NCBI GenBank assembly: GCA_035541215.1
Contig: DATKNV010000017.1
Coordinates: 1-64,000 of the forward strand
Direction of reading: 5' to 3'
Length of the DNA stretch: 64,000 bases
DNA from: DASZHJ01 sp035541215
Lineage (GTDB): Bacteria > Pseudomonadota > Alphaproteobacteria > ATCC43930 > CGMCC-115725
Shown here: piece after piece, positions 41,460 to 50,504 of the stretch
Position numbering within the stretch: the first letter of the stretch is position 1
Layout: each line of letters opens with the position of its first letter
Made by a program: the position numbers and the translations under genes
The notes under the pieces: generated by a model
Told to the model about the DNA's origin: nothing
Seen by the model: only the letters and a program-made list of their open reading frames with translations
Databases searched by the model: none

Positions 41460-42908
41460 ATGGTTCTTCGATTGAGACGATGGGGGGAGCGTCTTTTCCC
41501 CGAGCGTCAAATCTTGGTTCGCACCGAGGGGCGGATCAGCTGCATCACGCTGACCTGCCGGGCGCAGATGACCGCGGCGGCTGCGCTGCTGCTCGGCATC
41601 GGCAGCCTCGCTTATTTCGCCGTTGGCTACGTGCAATTCGAGCGCGCGGTCGCGGCAAAGCAGGCCGAGGTGCTGCGGGCCCAGGTGTCGAACGCCGATC
41701 TCCGGCTCCTGGTCACGGACATGCAGGACCAGCTCGCGCGCGCCAACGCCGAGATTGACGGAACGCAATCGCGTCTCGCCGCGATCGGAAACCAATACGG
41801 GTCGCTCCAGGGCTCGCTCACGAGCACGGAGCAGCAACTGAACGATCTCGTTGCAACGCGCGACCGCCTGCTCGCGGAGCGCGAGATGCTGCAGCGGAGC
41901 CTCGAGGAGGCGCAGGCGAACGCCGAGGTCAAGACCGACTACGCCCAGCAGCTCGCGACCAATCTCGAGCGAAACAAGTCCGAGCTCGTCCAGACGGAGA
42001 CGCAGCGTGCGGAGTTGGCTGCGAAGCTGCACCAGCTCGAGAAGGAGCTGCAGGTCGCGAGCGCCCGTGCCGCGGAATTCAAGACCACGCTCGAGAGCAC
42101 CGAGAGGAAATTGCAGCAGGTCGCGGGCGAGCGCGAGAAGCTGACCGCCGAGCGCGAGCGCCTCGCGGCGGAGCGCGATCTCCTGCGGCAGAAGCTCCGC
42201 GAGGCCGAGGCGCGCCTTGCCAAGGGCGAGATGAGCACCGGCGCCAATACGGTTCCGGAGACCAAAGCCCCGGCTCCCGCGCCCGCTCCGACCGAGAGCA
42301 GCGCCGGTTCGGTGGGCGGCGACGTGGAGAAATTGCTCGCGGCGACGGGCGTCGACGTCGATGCGTTGCTGGCGCAGCTCGGCGGCGCGCCCAAGGGCGA
42401 GGGCGGTCCCTACATCGCGCTCAACGGCCCCAAGGCCGCGGGCGAGGACCAGATAAAGCGCGACGCAGTGATGCGCACGCTTCTCAAGAGCCTGCCGCTC
42501 GCCGCTCCGCTTGCGCACTATCAGCTCGAGAGCCCCTTTGGGGCGCGTGTCGACCCCATCAACAAGCGCCGGGGCTTCCATCCCGGCGTCGATCTCGCCG
42601 CTCCCTTCCGCTCGCCGGTCTATAGCACCGGGCCCGGCGTCGTGACCTATGCGGGCAACAAGGAGAAGTACGGCAAGTTCGTGGAGATCGACCACGGCAA
42701 TGGCATCGTCACGCATTACGCCCATCTGCACCGCATCACGGTGGTGCGCGGCCAGAAGGTCGGCACGCATCAGCAGATCGGCGAGCTCGGTAGCACCGGG
42801 CGCAGCACGGGGCCGCACGTGCATTACGAAGTCGTGGTCAACGGCGAGCCCGTCGATCCCGAGAAATTCATGGAACTGGGGAAGAACGTTGTTCAGGTCA
42901 AGCAATAA
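41460..42908 (+). CDS. M23 (LytM) family peptidoglycan endopeptidase, LmdC-like
   Basis: A 482-residue inner-membrane protein: a short cytoplasmic N-terminus, one membrane segment (residues about 40-60), a long coiled coil (about 70-250), a Pro/Ala linker and a C-terminal LytM domain. The zinc ligands are present: H374 and D378 in GFHPGVDLAA, and H455 in GPHVHYEV, with H453 as catalytic partner. It should cleave peptide cross-links in the wall. The ATG at 41460 is preceded by GGGCGGGAGG. The next gene is a bactofilin overlapping its 3' end, the same arrangement as the LmdC-BacA morphogenesis pair of Hyphomonas. Confidence 0.92.
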   Translation: MVLRLRRWGERLFPERQILVRTEGRISCITLTCRAQMTAAAALLLGIGSLAYFAVGYVQFERAVAAKQAEVLRAQVSNADLRLLVTDMQDQLARANAEIDGTQSRLAAIGNQYGSLQGSLTSTEQQLNDLVATRDRLLAEREMLQRSLEEAQANAEVKTDYAQQLATNLERNKSELVQTETQRAELAAKLHQLEKELQVASARAAEFKTTLESTERKLQQVAGEREKLTAERERLAAERDLLRQKLREAEARLAKGEMSTGANTVPETKAPAPAPAPTESSAGSVGGDVEKLLAATGVDVDALLAQLGGAPKGEGGPYIALNGPKAAGEDQIKRDAVMRTLLKSLPLAAPLAHYQLESPFGARVDPINKRRGFHPGVDLAAPFRSPVYSTGPGVVTYAGNKEKYGKFVEIDHGNGIVTHYAHLHRITVVRGQKVGTHQQIGELGSTGRSTGPHVHYEVVVNGEPVDPEKFMELGKNVVQVKQ

Positions 42909-43386
42909 CAAGGACAAGGCGCCTCCCGCAGTGAGCGGCCGCGCCTCCGCCCCGTCGATCCTCGGGGCCGACCTCAAGATCACCGGCGACATCGCGAGCG
43001 CCGGCGAGGTGCACGTCTCCGGCGTCGTCAAAGGCGATATCGCCGCGAAGAAGCTCACGATCGGCGAAGGCGGCTCCGTCATCGGCGCCGTCGAGGCCGA
43101 GGTGGCGATGGTCGCGGGGACCCTCACGGGGCGCCTCACGGCGACGACCGTGACGCTCGCGAGTACCGCGCGCGTCGTCGCGGACATCACGCACGTCTCG
43201 CTCACGATCGAGCCGGGCGCGGTGTTCGAGGGCTATAGCCGCCGGGTCGACACCATCGGCCGGGAGGAGACGCCGCTGCCGCTCTCCTTGCCTCCCGCGC
43301 GCGCGACGGTGACGCCGATCACCGGCGGCAAATCCGCCAGCGCCCTCACCGACGAAAGCCCGCCCAGCGCGGCGACGGGATCGTAA
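42889..43386 (+). CDS. Bactofilin (BacA-like)
   Basis: A small bactofilin cytoskeletal protein, about 165 residues. The beta-helical core runs from SILGADLKITGDIASAGEVHVSGVV through VAGTLTGRLTATTVTLASTARVVADITHVSLTIEPGAVFEGYSR, flanked by disordered tails, as usual. No ATG is available; I propose TTG at 42889, seven bases after GGGGAAG and overlapping the M23 gene by 20 bases. GTG at 42931 (151 residues) is an alternative. Bactofilins polymerise on the membrane and recruit M23 hydrolases, which fits its neighbour. Confidence 0.88.
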   Translation: MFRSSNNKDKAPPAVSGRASAPSILGADLKITGDIASAGEVHVSGVVKGDIAAKKLTIGEGGSVIGAVEAEVAMVAGTLTGRLTATTVTLASTARVVADITHVSLTIEPGAVFEGYSRRVDTIGREETPLPLSLPPARATVTPITGGKSASALTDESPPSAATGS

Positions 43387-43394
43387 CCGATACC

Positions 43395-44414
43395 CTAGCT
43401 CTGCCGCAGCGCCGCGATGTAGGTCTCGCGGTCGACGTTGCCGCCGGAGGCGGTGACGGCGACGGTCCTGCCGGCGATCGGGAATTTTTCGCTGAGGACC
43501 GCGGCGAGCGCCACGGCGCCGCCGGGCTCGACGACGAGCTTCAGCGCGTCGAAGGCGGTCGCCATCGCGCGCATGGCCTCCGCGTCCGTGACGGCGAAGC
43601 CGCCCTCGAGCAGGCGCTTGTTGATCGCGAAGGTGAGCTCGCCTGGCGTCGGCGCGAGGAGCGCGTCGCAGATCGAGCGCGCCTTAGGATCGTTGCTGAC
43701 CCGCTCGCCCGCGAGGAGGGAGCGGCGGGTATCGTCGAAATCTGCGGGCTCGGAGCTGTAGACGGCGGTGCCGGGACATTCGGCGGCGATCGCGATCGCG
43801 ATCCCCGCGGTCAAGCCTCCGCCGCCGGTGCAGACGATGACGGCGTCGAGCGTCGCGCCGATGGCTTTGGCCTGCTGCACGATCTCGAGGCCCGCGGTGC
43901 CCTGGCCTGCGATCACCTTCGGCTCGTCATAGGGCGCGACGAGGGCGGCGCCGCGCTCCGCCGCGATCCGCCGGCCCACCTCCTCGCGGTTCTCGGTGTA
44001 GCGGTCGTAGAGCACGACCTCCGCGCCGTAGCCCCTCGTGTTCGCGACCTTTATCGCGGGCGCGTCCTTGGGCATGACGATGGTGGCGGGAACTCCGAGG
44101 AGCTGCGCCGCGGCGGCAACGCCCTGGGCGTGGTTGCCCGAGGAGTAGGTGACGACGCCCGCCCGGCGCTGGCGCTCGTCGAGCTGGACCAACGTATTGT
44201 AGGCGCCGCGGAACTTGAACGAGCCCGTCCGCTGCAGCGCCTCGGCCTTGACCAGGAGGCGGCCGCCGAGCTTCGCATTCAAGGCCGGCGATTCCAGGAG
44301 CGGCGTCAGCACCGCCTTGCCCTTGATGCGCTCGGCTGCGGCACGGATGTCGTTGATTGTGGGATGTGCGCGCGTCTCCGCGCTAGAGGGGCTCGAGGAA
44401 GGCATCGAGGGCAC
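43395..44414 (-). CDS. Threonine/serine dehydratase (threonine ammonia-lyase)
   Basis: A 339-residue fold-type II PLP enzyme. K67 in TGSFKFRGA is the Schiff-base lysine, SSGNHAQGVA binds the substrate carboxylate, and TGGGGLTAGIA is the phosphate-binding glycine loop. There is no C-terminal ACT domain, so it resembles the catabolic or serine-racemase-like type, without isoleucine feedback control. It would convert threonine or serine to a 2-oxo acid and ammonia. The start at 44414 overlaps the upstream hydrolase gene by 32 bases; ATG 44405 is equivalent. It is last in a four-gene minus-strand run. Confidence 0.93.
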   Translation of the reverse strand: MPSMPSSSPSSAETRAHPTINDIRAAAERIKGKAVLTPLLESPALNAKLGGRLLVKAEALQRTGSFKFRGAYNTLVQLDERQRRAGVVTYSSGNHAQGVAAAAQLLGVPATIVMPKDAPAIKVANTRGYGAEVVLYDRYTENREEVGRRIAAERGAALVAPYDEPKVIAGQGTAGLEIVQQAKAIGATLDAVIVCTGGGGLTAGIAIAIAAECPGTAVYSSEPADFDDTRRSLLAGERVSNDPKARSICDALLAPTPGELTFAINKRLLEGGFAVTDAEAMRAMATAFDALKLVVEPGGAVALAAVLSEKFPIAGRTVAVTASGGNVDRETYIAALRQS

Positions 44415-45237
44415 TCACGGCTTCGGGTTCGCTGAGGGTGGGCGTATGGCCGATATCCGCCACAGTTACGCAGACCAAATCCGGCTTTTCAAGCGCCATG
44501 CGCCGGACCACTTGCTCGGAGAGGACGTCCGAGAGAGCGCCGCGCAGCGAAAGGGCTGGGATGCGCGCGAGCCCGCGATAGAGCGTCCAGAGGTCCGGCC
44601 GCGTCCTCAGCCGGTCCTGCAGCGGCCGCGCGAGATTCAGGTCCCAGTCGAAGTGCAGAAGTCCGTCCTCTCCCTTGCGATAGGTGTGCTCTGCGAGGCG
44701 GAGCCACCAGTCGCGATCCGCCTTGGGCGCGAGATGCGGCAGGAGATGCTTCAGGAACCGCGCCGCATGCTCCATGTCCGGCATTGGATGGTCCTTGCCG
44801 ACATAGTCGAGGATCCGCGCCAGTCCTGATCCCTCGAGCTCCGGGCCGATGTCGTTGAGCACGACGGCTGCAACCGCGAGGGGCCGCAGCACCGCAAGTC
44901 CCATCGCTAGAAGCCCGCCCATCGAGGTGCCGATGACGATCGCGCGTCCCACGCCCGTCGCCGTCAGCAGGTGCAGGGCGTCGTTCAGATAGGTCCGTGG
45001 CTCGTAGTTCCGCCAGTTGCGGTCGTAGTCGGAGCGGCCGCGGCCGCGGTAGTCGGGACAAAGTACGCGGCGCTCGCGCGCGAGCCGCAGCGCCACCTCG
45101 TGATAATCGGCGCTGTTGCGCGTGAGTCCGGCGAGGCAGAGGACGGCGGTCTTGCTCGCGAGCGCGTCACCGTAGTCGCGATAATAGAGCTGAAGCCCGT
45201 CCTGCCCGGTGAGCCGGCGCTCGCGATAGCCCTGCAT
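44383..45237 (-). CDS. Alpha/beta hydrolase
   Basis: A 284-residue alpha/beta hydrolase. LCLAGLTRNSADYHEVA is the oxyanion-loop region, GTSMGGLLAMG holds the nucleophilic Ser (about residue 103), and ADIGHTPTLSEPEA the catalytic His. Substrate is not evident. It lies 15 bases downstream of the haloacid-dehalogenase gene and overlaps the threonine dehydratase gene. Confidence 0.9.
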   Translation of the reverse strand: MQGYRERRLTGQDGLQLYYRDYGDALASKTAVLCLAGLTRNSADYHEVALRLARERRVLCPDYRGRGRSDYDRNWRNYEPRTYLNDALHLLTATGVGRAIVIGTSMGGLLAMGLAVLRPLAVAAVVLNDIGPELEGSGLARILDYVGKDHPMPDMEHAARFLKHLLPHLAPKADRDWWLRLAEHTYRKGEDGLLHFDWDLNLARPLQDRLRTRPDLWTLYRGLARIPALSLRGALSDVLSEQVVRRMALEKPDLVCVTVADIGHTPTLSEPEAVSALDAFLEPL

Positions 45238-45252
45238 CGCCGCGCTTTCGCC

Positions 45253-45939
45253 TCAGAGCCCGAGCAAGCCCGGCAGCGCCTGGAGCGTCGGGATTTCCGC
45301 GGCGAGCGTGCCCGGCAGGCGCTCACGCGGCGCGCCGCCGCGATTGGCCCAGACGGCGCGGAAGCCGAAATGGGCGGCGCCGGCGGCGTCCCAGCCGTTC
45401 GAGGAGACGAAGCAGATGCGCTCCGCCGGCAGCTTCAGGCGGCGCGTCACGAGCTCGTATACGCTACGATGCGGCTTGTAGATGCCGGCCTCCTCGATCG
45501 AGAGCACGTCGTCGAGCAATCCCTCGACCCCCGCGCTCTTGACCGCCGCCTCGAGCATCGCCGGAGAGCCGTTCGAGAGGATCGCGGCCGGGCGCTTGGC
45601 GCGCCGCAGCGCCTCGAGCGCGCGGCGCGCGTCGGGAAACGCCTCGATGTTGAGGAAGAGGTCCATGAGGCGCTCGCGCAGCGCGGCGTTCTCGATCCCG
45701 AGGCTCGCCATCGCGAAATCGAGTGCCTCGCCCGTCACCTGCCAGAAATCGGCGTGCGTCCCCATCAGGCTCCTGAGCCAGCTGTATTCGAGCTGGCGCG
45801 TGCGCCAGAGCTGGCCCAGCGCCTCCGCCTTGTCGCCGAGCGCGTCGCGGCAGCGCTTCGAGGCCGAGAGAAAATCGAAGAGCGTGCCATAAGCGTCGAA
45901 GACACAGGCGGCGGTGTCGGAGAGCCCGGCGGCAGGCAT
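45253..45939 (-). CDS. Haloacid dehalogenase, type II (L-2-haloacid dehalogenase family)
   Basis: A 228-residue HAD hydrolase. The nucleophilic Asp is D15 in CVFDAYGTLFD, ILSNGSP gives the second motif, GIYKPHRSVYELV the Lys, and VSSNGWDAAGAAHFGF the last motif, all matching (S)-2-haloacid dehalogenases, which release halide from 2-haloacids. Closely related proteins may instead be phosphatases. The ATG at 45939 fits the family; it follows the transglycosylase gene by 22 bases. Confidence 0.9.
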   Translation of the reverse strand: MPAAGLSDTAACVFDAYGTLFDFLSASKRCRDALGDKAEALGQLWRTRQLEYSWLRSLMGTHADFWQVTGEALDFAMASLGIENAALRERLMDLFLNIEAFPDARRALEALRRAKRPAAILSNGSPAMLEAAVKSAGVEGLLDDVLSIEEAGIYKPHRSVYELVTRRLKLPAERICFVSSNGWDAAGAAHFGFRAVWANRGGAPRERLPGTLAAEIPTLQALPGLLGL

Positions 45940-45961
45940 CGGCGTACTCCCGGTGAGCGGC

Positions 45962-47956
45962 TCAGCGCTTGAGGTCGGTCGGCAGCGAGAAGGCAAGGGC
46001 GCGATCGCCGAGCCGCAGGCGGTAGACCTGCAGGTTCTCCATCACGCGCTGGACGTAATTGCGGGTCTCGGAGAAGGGGATCGATTCCACCCAATCCACG
46101 ACGTCGGTATCGCCCGCACGGGGATCGCCGAGATCGCGCAGCCACTGATTGACCCGCGCGGGCCCCGCATTGTAGGCGGCGACGGCGAGGAGGTAGGAGC
46201 CGCCGTAGCGACCGAGCAGGCCCTCGAGATAGGCGCGGCCGAGAGTGATGTTGTAGCCGACGTCGTTGAGGAGCCGCTGCTGCGAGAACGGGAGCTCGAG
46301 CTGGCGCGCCATGGTCTTGGCCGTCCCGGGCATGAGCTGCATCATCCCGCGGGCGCCCGCGCGGCTCACCGCGAACTGGTCGAAGCCGCTCTCCTGGCGC
46401 GTCATCGCCAGCACCAGCGGCTGCTCGACGCTGCCGCCATCGGGAATCTCCGCGAGCGGATAGCCCTCGGCGAGCAGCGTGACGCCGACGTAGCTCGCGC
46501 GCCGCGCGGCGGTGACGGCGAGGTCCGGCCGCCCGATCTCCTGCGCGAGCGCCGCGATCAGGGCGTGCTCGGCCGGGCTCGTGGCGTCGTCGCTGAGGCG
46601 CAGAACGAAGCGCTTGGCGAAATCCGCGGCCTCGGCCTCGCCGAGCGCTCGGGCGATGCGCACGAGGTCCTTGGCCTCGAAGGCGGCGCGATCCTGCGGC
46701 GTGGGCCGCGGCTCCTCGAGCACCGCCGCCCTTCCGTCGGCCCCGATCTGCGCCGCCGAGAGCTGGCCGTAATAGGTCGCGAGATGCTTGGCGGCGATCG
46801 CGTACCACTTGGCGGCTCCCGCGCGGTCGCCCTGCGCCTCCGCGCTGCGGGCGGCCCAATAGGCGCCGCGCGCGACGCTCACGGGGCGCGAGACCTCCGC
46901 GGAGAGGCGCCGGAAATGCTCGCTCGCGGCGGCGGGGTCCTTGAGAAAGCGCAGCGCGATCCAGCCCGCGAGAAACTCCGCGTCGGCGTAGCTTGCGCCG
47001 CTGGTCATGCCGTGCCGCGCCGCCAGCCGGTAGGCGAGGGTGATGTCGCCGTTCAGGAGCGCGTGGCGCGCGAGCAGCTCGCGCTCGCTCCACCAAGCCT
47101 GCGCACGGCCGAGGTCCTTCGGCGCGTGGTCGAGGATCTCGACGGCGCCGTCCCATTGATCCGAGCGGCGGCGCCAGCGCATGCGCTCGAAGAGGAGGCC
47201 GGGATCGTTGAGGCGCTCGCGCGGAACCTGCCGCAGCAGCTTTTCCGCGTTCGAGGCCTGATGCGCGAGGGCGATCCGAGCTTCGGCCGCCTTGCGGTGC
47301 CCGGCGTCGACCATGCTGAGCATGCGCCGCGCGGCCTCGAAGCGCCCGTCCCAGAGGAACCCGTCGAGGCGCTGGGCGTGATCGGCGGGACGCAGATAGG
47401 CCCCGTATTTCTGCAGGATCGCCTTCTCGTCGAAGGGGCCGAATTCCGTGGCGATCCAGACTTGGCGGATTTCCGTCACCGCGCGGTCGGTCTCGCCGCG
47501 CGCGAGCCAGTAGTCGGCGTAGCGCAGCCGGCCTATCGGCGTCACCGGCGGGTATTGCGCAAACCAGCGCGCGAGCTCGTCGCTCCCCGCGGTGGCGAGC
47601 GCCTCCTCCGCGCGCTGATGCAGGAGCTGTAGTCCCGGCCAGCCCGGATTGGCCGCAATGAATCCCGTGATGTCCTGGAAGCTGGCGCCGGAATTCGCGC
47701 GGCTCAAGTCGAGGAACCGGATCACCTTCGCGAGGATCTTGTCTTGCGCGCCGTCCGCGGCGTGGTAGGCGCCGCCCCAGTCGCCGGCGCGGACGGCCTC
47801 GAAGGCGAGACGGTAGGCCTGGCGGTCCCCGTCCGAGAGGACGGCCGCGCGCGCGATACTCAGCGGCAGCATCAGAAGGATGGCCAGGACGAGCGGGCGA
47901 ATGAACGTTCTCACCAGAGCTCCTCGCCGGCGCGTCGCGGCGGAAAACCGAGGCAT
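45962..47956 (-). CDS. Soluble lytic murein transglycosylase (Slt-like)
   Basis: A 664-residue periplasmic enzyme. After a signal peptide (cleavage near ARA, residue about 37 from this start) comes a long alpha-superhelical U-domain. The C-terminal SLT domain has the catalytic Glu in LAMTRQESGFD, then SRAGARGMMQLMPGTAKTMA and LLAVAAYNAGPARV. It cleaves MurNAc-GlcNAc bonds to give 1,6-anhydro products. A GTG at 47914 (VRTFIRPLVLAILL) would give a more usual signal peptide and is a good alternative. Divergent from dapA; heads the HAD-hydrolase-dehydratase run. Confidence 0.93.
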   Translation of the reverse strand: MPRFSAATRRRGALVRTFIRPLVLAILLMLPLSIARAAVLSDGDRQAYRLAFEAVRAGDWGGAYHAADGAQDKILAKVIRFLDLSRANSGASFQDITGFIAANPGWPGLQLLHQRAEEALATAGSDELARWFAQYPPVTPIGRLRYADYWLARGETDRAVTEIRQVWIATEFGPFDEKAILQKYGAYLRPADHAQRLDGFLWDGRFEAARRMLSMVDAGHRKAAEARIALAHQASNAEKLLRQVPRERLNDPGLLFERMRWRRRSDQWDGAVEILDHAPKDLGRAQAWWSERELLARHALLNGDITLAYRLAARHGMTSGASYADAEFLAGWIALRFLKDPAAASEHFRRLSAEVSRPVSVARGAYWAARSAEAQGDRAGAAKWYAIAAKHLATYYGQLSAAQIGADGRAAVLEEPRPTPQDRAAFEAKDLVRIARALGEAEAADFAKRFVLRLSDDATSPAEHALIAALAQEIGRPDLAVTAARRASYVGVTLLAEGYPLAEIPDGGSVEQPLVLAMTRQESGFDQFAVSRAGARGMMQLMPGTAKTMARQLELPFSQQRLLNDVGYNITLGRAYLEGLLGRYGGSYLLAVAAYNAGPARVNQWLRDLGDPRAGDTDVVDWVESIPFSETRNYVQRVMENLQVYRLRLGDRALAFSLPTDLKR

Positions 47957-48007
47957 TGCCGCATTTTAACGGGGCAGCCTGACCCTGTACAAGCATTGCT
48001 CGGGATA

Positions 48008-48036
48008 TTGCCGCGGATTGCTCGTAACGATATCTT
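48008..48036 (+). promoter_or_regulatory. Candidate sigma-70-type promoter for dapA
   Basis: TTGCCG (48008-48013), a 17-base spacer and TATCTT (48031-48036), about 50 bases before the dapA start, in the intergenic region divergent from the transglycosylase gene. Confidence 0.4.
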
Positions 48037-48085
48037 TACCGATGGCTGGCGCGTCCGCCCGCCTTCCGCCGCGTGGAGGTTCGCC

Positions 48086-48961
48086 ATGTTCAAGGGCTCG
48101 TTCGTCGCGCTCATCACCCCGTTCCGCAGTGGAGCGGTGGACGAGAAGAGCTTCAGGGACTTCGTGGAGTGGCAGATCGCAGAGGGCACGCACGGCCTCG
48201 TCCCCTGCGGCACGACCGGCGAGTCGCCGACCCTGAGCCACCCCGAGCACAAGCGCGTCGTCGAGATCTGCATCGAGGTAGCCAAGGGCCGCCGGCCGGT
48301 GGTCGCTGGCACCGGCTCCAACTCGACGCAGGAGGCGATCGACCTGACGCGGCACGCGAAGAAAGCGGGGGCGGATGCCGCGCTCATCGTCAATCCCTAC
48401 TACAACAAGCCGACCCAGGAAGGGCTCTACCAGCACTTCAAGGCGATCCACGACGCCGTGGACCTCCCGATCGTGATCTACAACATCCCCGGCCGCACCG
48501 CCGTCGACATGAGCGTCGCCACCATGGCGCGGCTCGCGAAGCTCCCGAACGTGATCGGCGTCAAGGACGCGACCAACGATCTCGCGCGGCCCTTGCGCAC
48601 ACGCGAGGCGATCGGCGCGGAGTTCTGCATGCTCTCGGGCGAGGATCACACCGCACTCGCCTTCTTGGCGCAGGGCGGCGACGGCTGCATCTCCGTCACC
48701 GCGAACGTGGCGCCGCGGGCTTGCGCGGACATGCACGACGCCTGGCAGAAGGGCGATGTCGGCCGCGCCATGAAGATCAACCAACGCCTGCTGCCTCTGC
48801 ACGACAGCCTCTTCGCGGAGACGAGCCCGGCGCCCGTCAAGTTCGCGGCCTCTCTTCTCGGCAAATGCACGGCCGAGGTGCGGCTGCCGCTGGTGGTGCC
48901 GTTGCCGGAGACGCAGGAGAAGGTGCGTCAGGCGATGCGGCACGCCGGCGTTCTCAACTGA
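48086..48961 (+). CDS. dapA: 4-hydroxy-tetrahydrodipicolinate synthase
   Basis: A 291-residue TIM-barrel aldolase that condenses pyruvate with aspartate semialdehyde in lysine and meso-diaminopimelate synthesis. CGTTGESPTL (about residues 43-52) is the pyruvate-carboxylate loop, the Tyr of IVIYNIPGRT is the proton relay, and K160 in IGVKDAT forms the Schiff base. The ATG at 48086 matches the family N-terminus MFKGSFVALITPF; a longer frame upstream is non-coding and overlaps the transglycosylase gene. GTGGAGG precedes it. smpB follows after 25 bases. Confidence 0.97.
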   Translation: MFKGSFVALITPFRSGAVDEKSFRDFVEWQIAEGTHGLVPCGTTGESPTLSHPEHKRVVEICIEVAKGRRPVVAGTGSNSTQEAIDLTRHAKKAGADAALIVNPYYNKPTQEGLYQHFKAIHDAVDLPIVIYNIPGRTAVDMSVATMARLAKLPNVIGVKDATNDLARPLRTREAIGAEFCMLSGEDHTALAFLAQGGDGCISVTANVAPRACADMHDAWQKGDVGRAMKINQRLLPLHDSLFAETSPAPVKFAASLLGKCTAEVRLPLVVPLPETQEKVRQAMRHAGVLN

Positions 48962-48986
48962 GCGCCGGAGGCTTTCCCCGGGCTCC

Positions 48987-49448
48987 ATGGCGCGCGAGAC
49001 CGACCGCTTCATTGCGCAAAACCGCAAGGCGCGTCACGACTACCTGATCACGGACACGCTCGAAGCCGGGCTCATGCTCGTGGGCACGGAGGTGAAGTCG
49101 TTGCGCAAGGGCGGAGCCAGCATCGGCGAATCCTACGCCGCCGAGCGCGACGGCGCGCTCTATCTCATGAACGCGAACATCCCCGAATATCCCGCGGCGC
49201 GCTTCAATCACGAGCCGCGCCGGCCGCGGAAATTGCTGGTCCACAAGAAGGAGCTCGACCGGCTCCTGGGCGCGGTGACGCGCGAGCACATGACGCTCAT
49301 CCCGCTGGGCCTCTATTTCAACGAGCGCGGCCGCGCCAAGGTTCAGCTCGGCCTCGCCAAGGGCAAGCGAAAGGCCGACAAGCGCGCGGCCGAGAAGGAG
49401 CGGGATTGGAAGCGCGACAAGGCCCGGATCATGCGCGCGCGCGGATAG
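48987..49448 (+). CDS. smpB: SsrA-binding protein
   Basis: A 153-residue tmRNA-binding protein needed for trans-translation rescue of stalled ribosomes. QNRKARHDYLITDTLEAGLMLVGTEVKSLR is the family N-terminus, LIPLGLYFNERGRAKVQLGLAKGKRKADKR the C-terminal barrel, and the basic tail (WKRDKARIMRARG) enters the decoding site. dapA-smpB adjacency is common in alphaproteobacteria. No tmRNA gene is in this window. Confidence 0.97.
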   Translation: MARETDRFIAQNRKARHDYLITDTLEAGLMLVGTEVKSLRKGGASIGESYAAERDGALYLMNANIPEYPAARFNHEPRRPRKLLVHKKELDRLLGAVTREHMTLIPLGLYFNERGRAKVQLGLAKGKRKADKRAAEKERDWKRDKARIMRARG

Positions 49449-49514
49449 CGCGCATTTTATGGTTAACCCCGTGTTAGGAGACGGTGCCGCACGCTCGCAG
49501 CTCTGGAGGTGCGC

Positions 49515-50504
49515 GTGCGCTCGCTCGTCGATGCCATCGGCCATACCCCGCTGGTGCCGCTCAGGCGGATGATCCCGCAGCGGCACGTCACCGTGCTCGC
49601 GAAGCTGGAATTCATCTCGCCCACCGGCAGCATCAAGGACCGGATCGCCCGCCACATCATCCTCAAGGCCGAGCGCGAGGGGCGGCTCAAGCCCGGCGGG
49701 ACCATCATCGAGAGCACCTCGGGGAATACCGGCGCCGCCGTCGCGATGATCGCGGCCGCGCGCGGCTACCGCGCGATCCTCGTCATGCCCGCGAAGGCCA
49801 GCATCGAGAAGCAGCTGGCGGCCCGCGCGCTCGGCGCCGAGGTGATCGTCTCGCCGCCCGATGCCAAGCCCGGCGACCCCGAGCACTACGTGCAGAAGTC
49901 GCTCGACCTCGCGCGCGAGATTCCCGGCGCCTTCCGGATCAATCAGTATGACAACCCGGACAATCCAGAGGCGCATTATCTCAGCACCGGCCCCGAGATC
50001 TGGGAGCAATGCGGCGGGCGCATCGACTATTTCGTGGCAGCCGGGAGCACCGGCGGCACCGTCTCCGGCACCGGCCGCTATCTCAAGGAGCGGAACCCCG
50101 CGCTCAAGGTGGTGCTGCCGGACCCCGCGGGCTCGATCTACGCGCCCTACTTCCGCACCGGCTCCTTCGATGCGAGCCACAAGCGCAAATACCAGGTCGA
50201 GGGCGTCGGCAAGGACCACATCGTCGAGTGCATGGATTTCAGCGTGATCGACGAGGTCATGACCTTCAGCGATCAGGACGCCTTCGGCGCGGCGCGGCGT
50301 CTCGCGCGTCTCGAGGGCATTCTCGCGGGCGGCAGCTCCGGCGCCAATGTCTGGGCCGCAATGAAGCTCGCGGAGCGGCTCGACCGCGAGGCCGTCATCG
50401 TCACGGTGTTGCCGGACAGCGGCCTCAAGTACTTCTCGAAATTCTACGACGACCACTGGCTTGCCGAGCACTGCGGCGAGGCGAGCCCGCTCGCAGCGGG
50501 CTAG
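49515..50504 (+). CDS. PLP-dependent cysteine synthase / cystathionine beta-synthase-like enzyme
   Basis: A 329-residue fold-type II enzyme. K41 in SPTGSIKDR is the PLP lysine, ESTSGNTG the substrate loop, and GSTGGTVSGTGRYL the phosphate loop. The tail DSGLKYFSKFYDDHWL is typical of cystathionine beta-synthase-like members rather than CysK. No CBS regulatory domain is present. It uses serine or O-acetylserine with sulfide or homocysteine. I prefer GTG at 49515 because GGAGG at 49505-49509 is correctly spaced; a GTG at 49509 overlaps that site. Ends convergently with the UDG gene, sharing 4 bases. Confidence 0.9.
   Translation: MRSLVDAIGHTPLVPLRRMIPQRHVTVLAKLEFISPTGSIKDRIARHIILKAEREGRLKPGGTIIESTSGNTGAAVAMIAAARGYRAILVMPAKASIEKQLAARALGAEVIVSPPDAKPGDPEHYVQKSLDLAREIPGAFRINQYDNPDNPEAHYLSTGPEIWEQCGGRIDYFVAAGSTGGTVSGTGRYLKERNPALKVVLPDPAGSIYAPYFRTGSFDASHKRKYQVEGVGKDHIVECMDFSVIDEVMTFSDQDAFGAARRLARLEGILAGGSSGANVWAAMKLAERLDREAVIVTVLPDSGLKYFSKFYDDHWLAEHCGEASPLAAG

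Noticed and set aside
47744..48085. Upstream extension of dapA
   Set aside because: It would overlap the divergent transglycosylase gene and has no dapA similarity; MFKGSFVALITPF at 48086 is the usual start.
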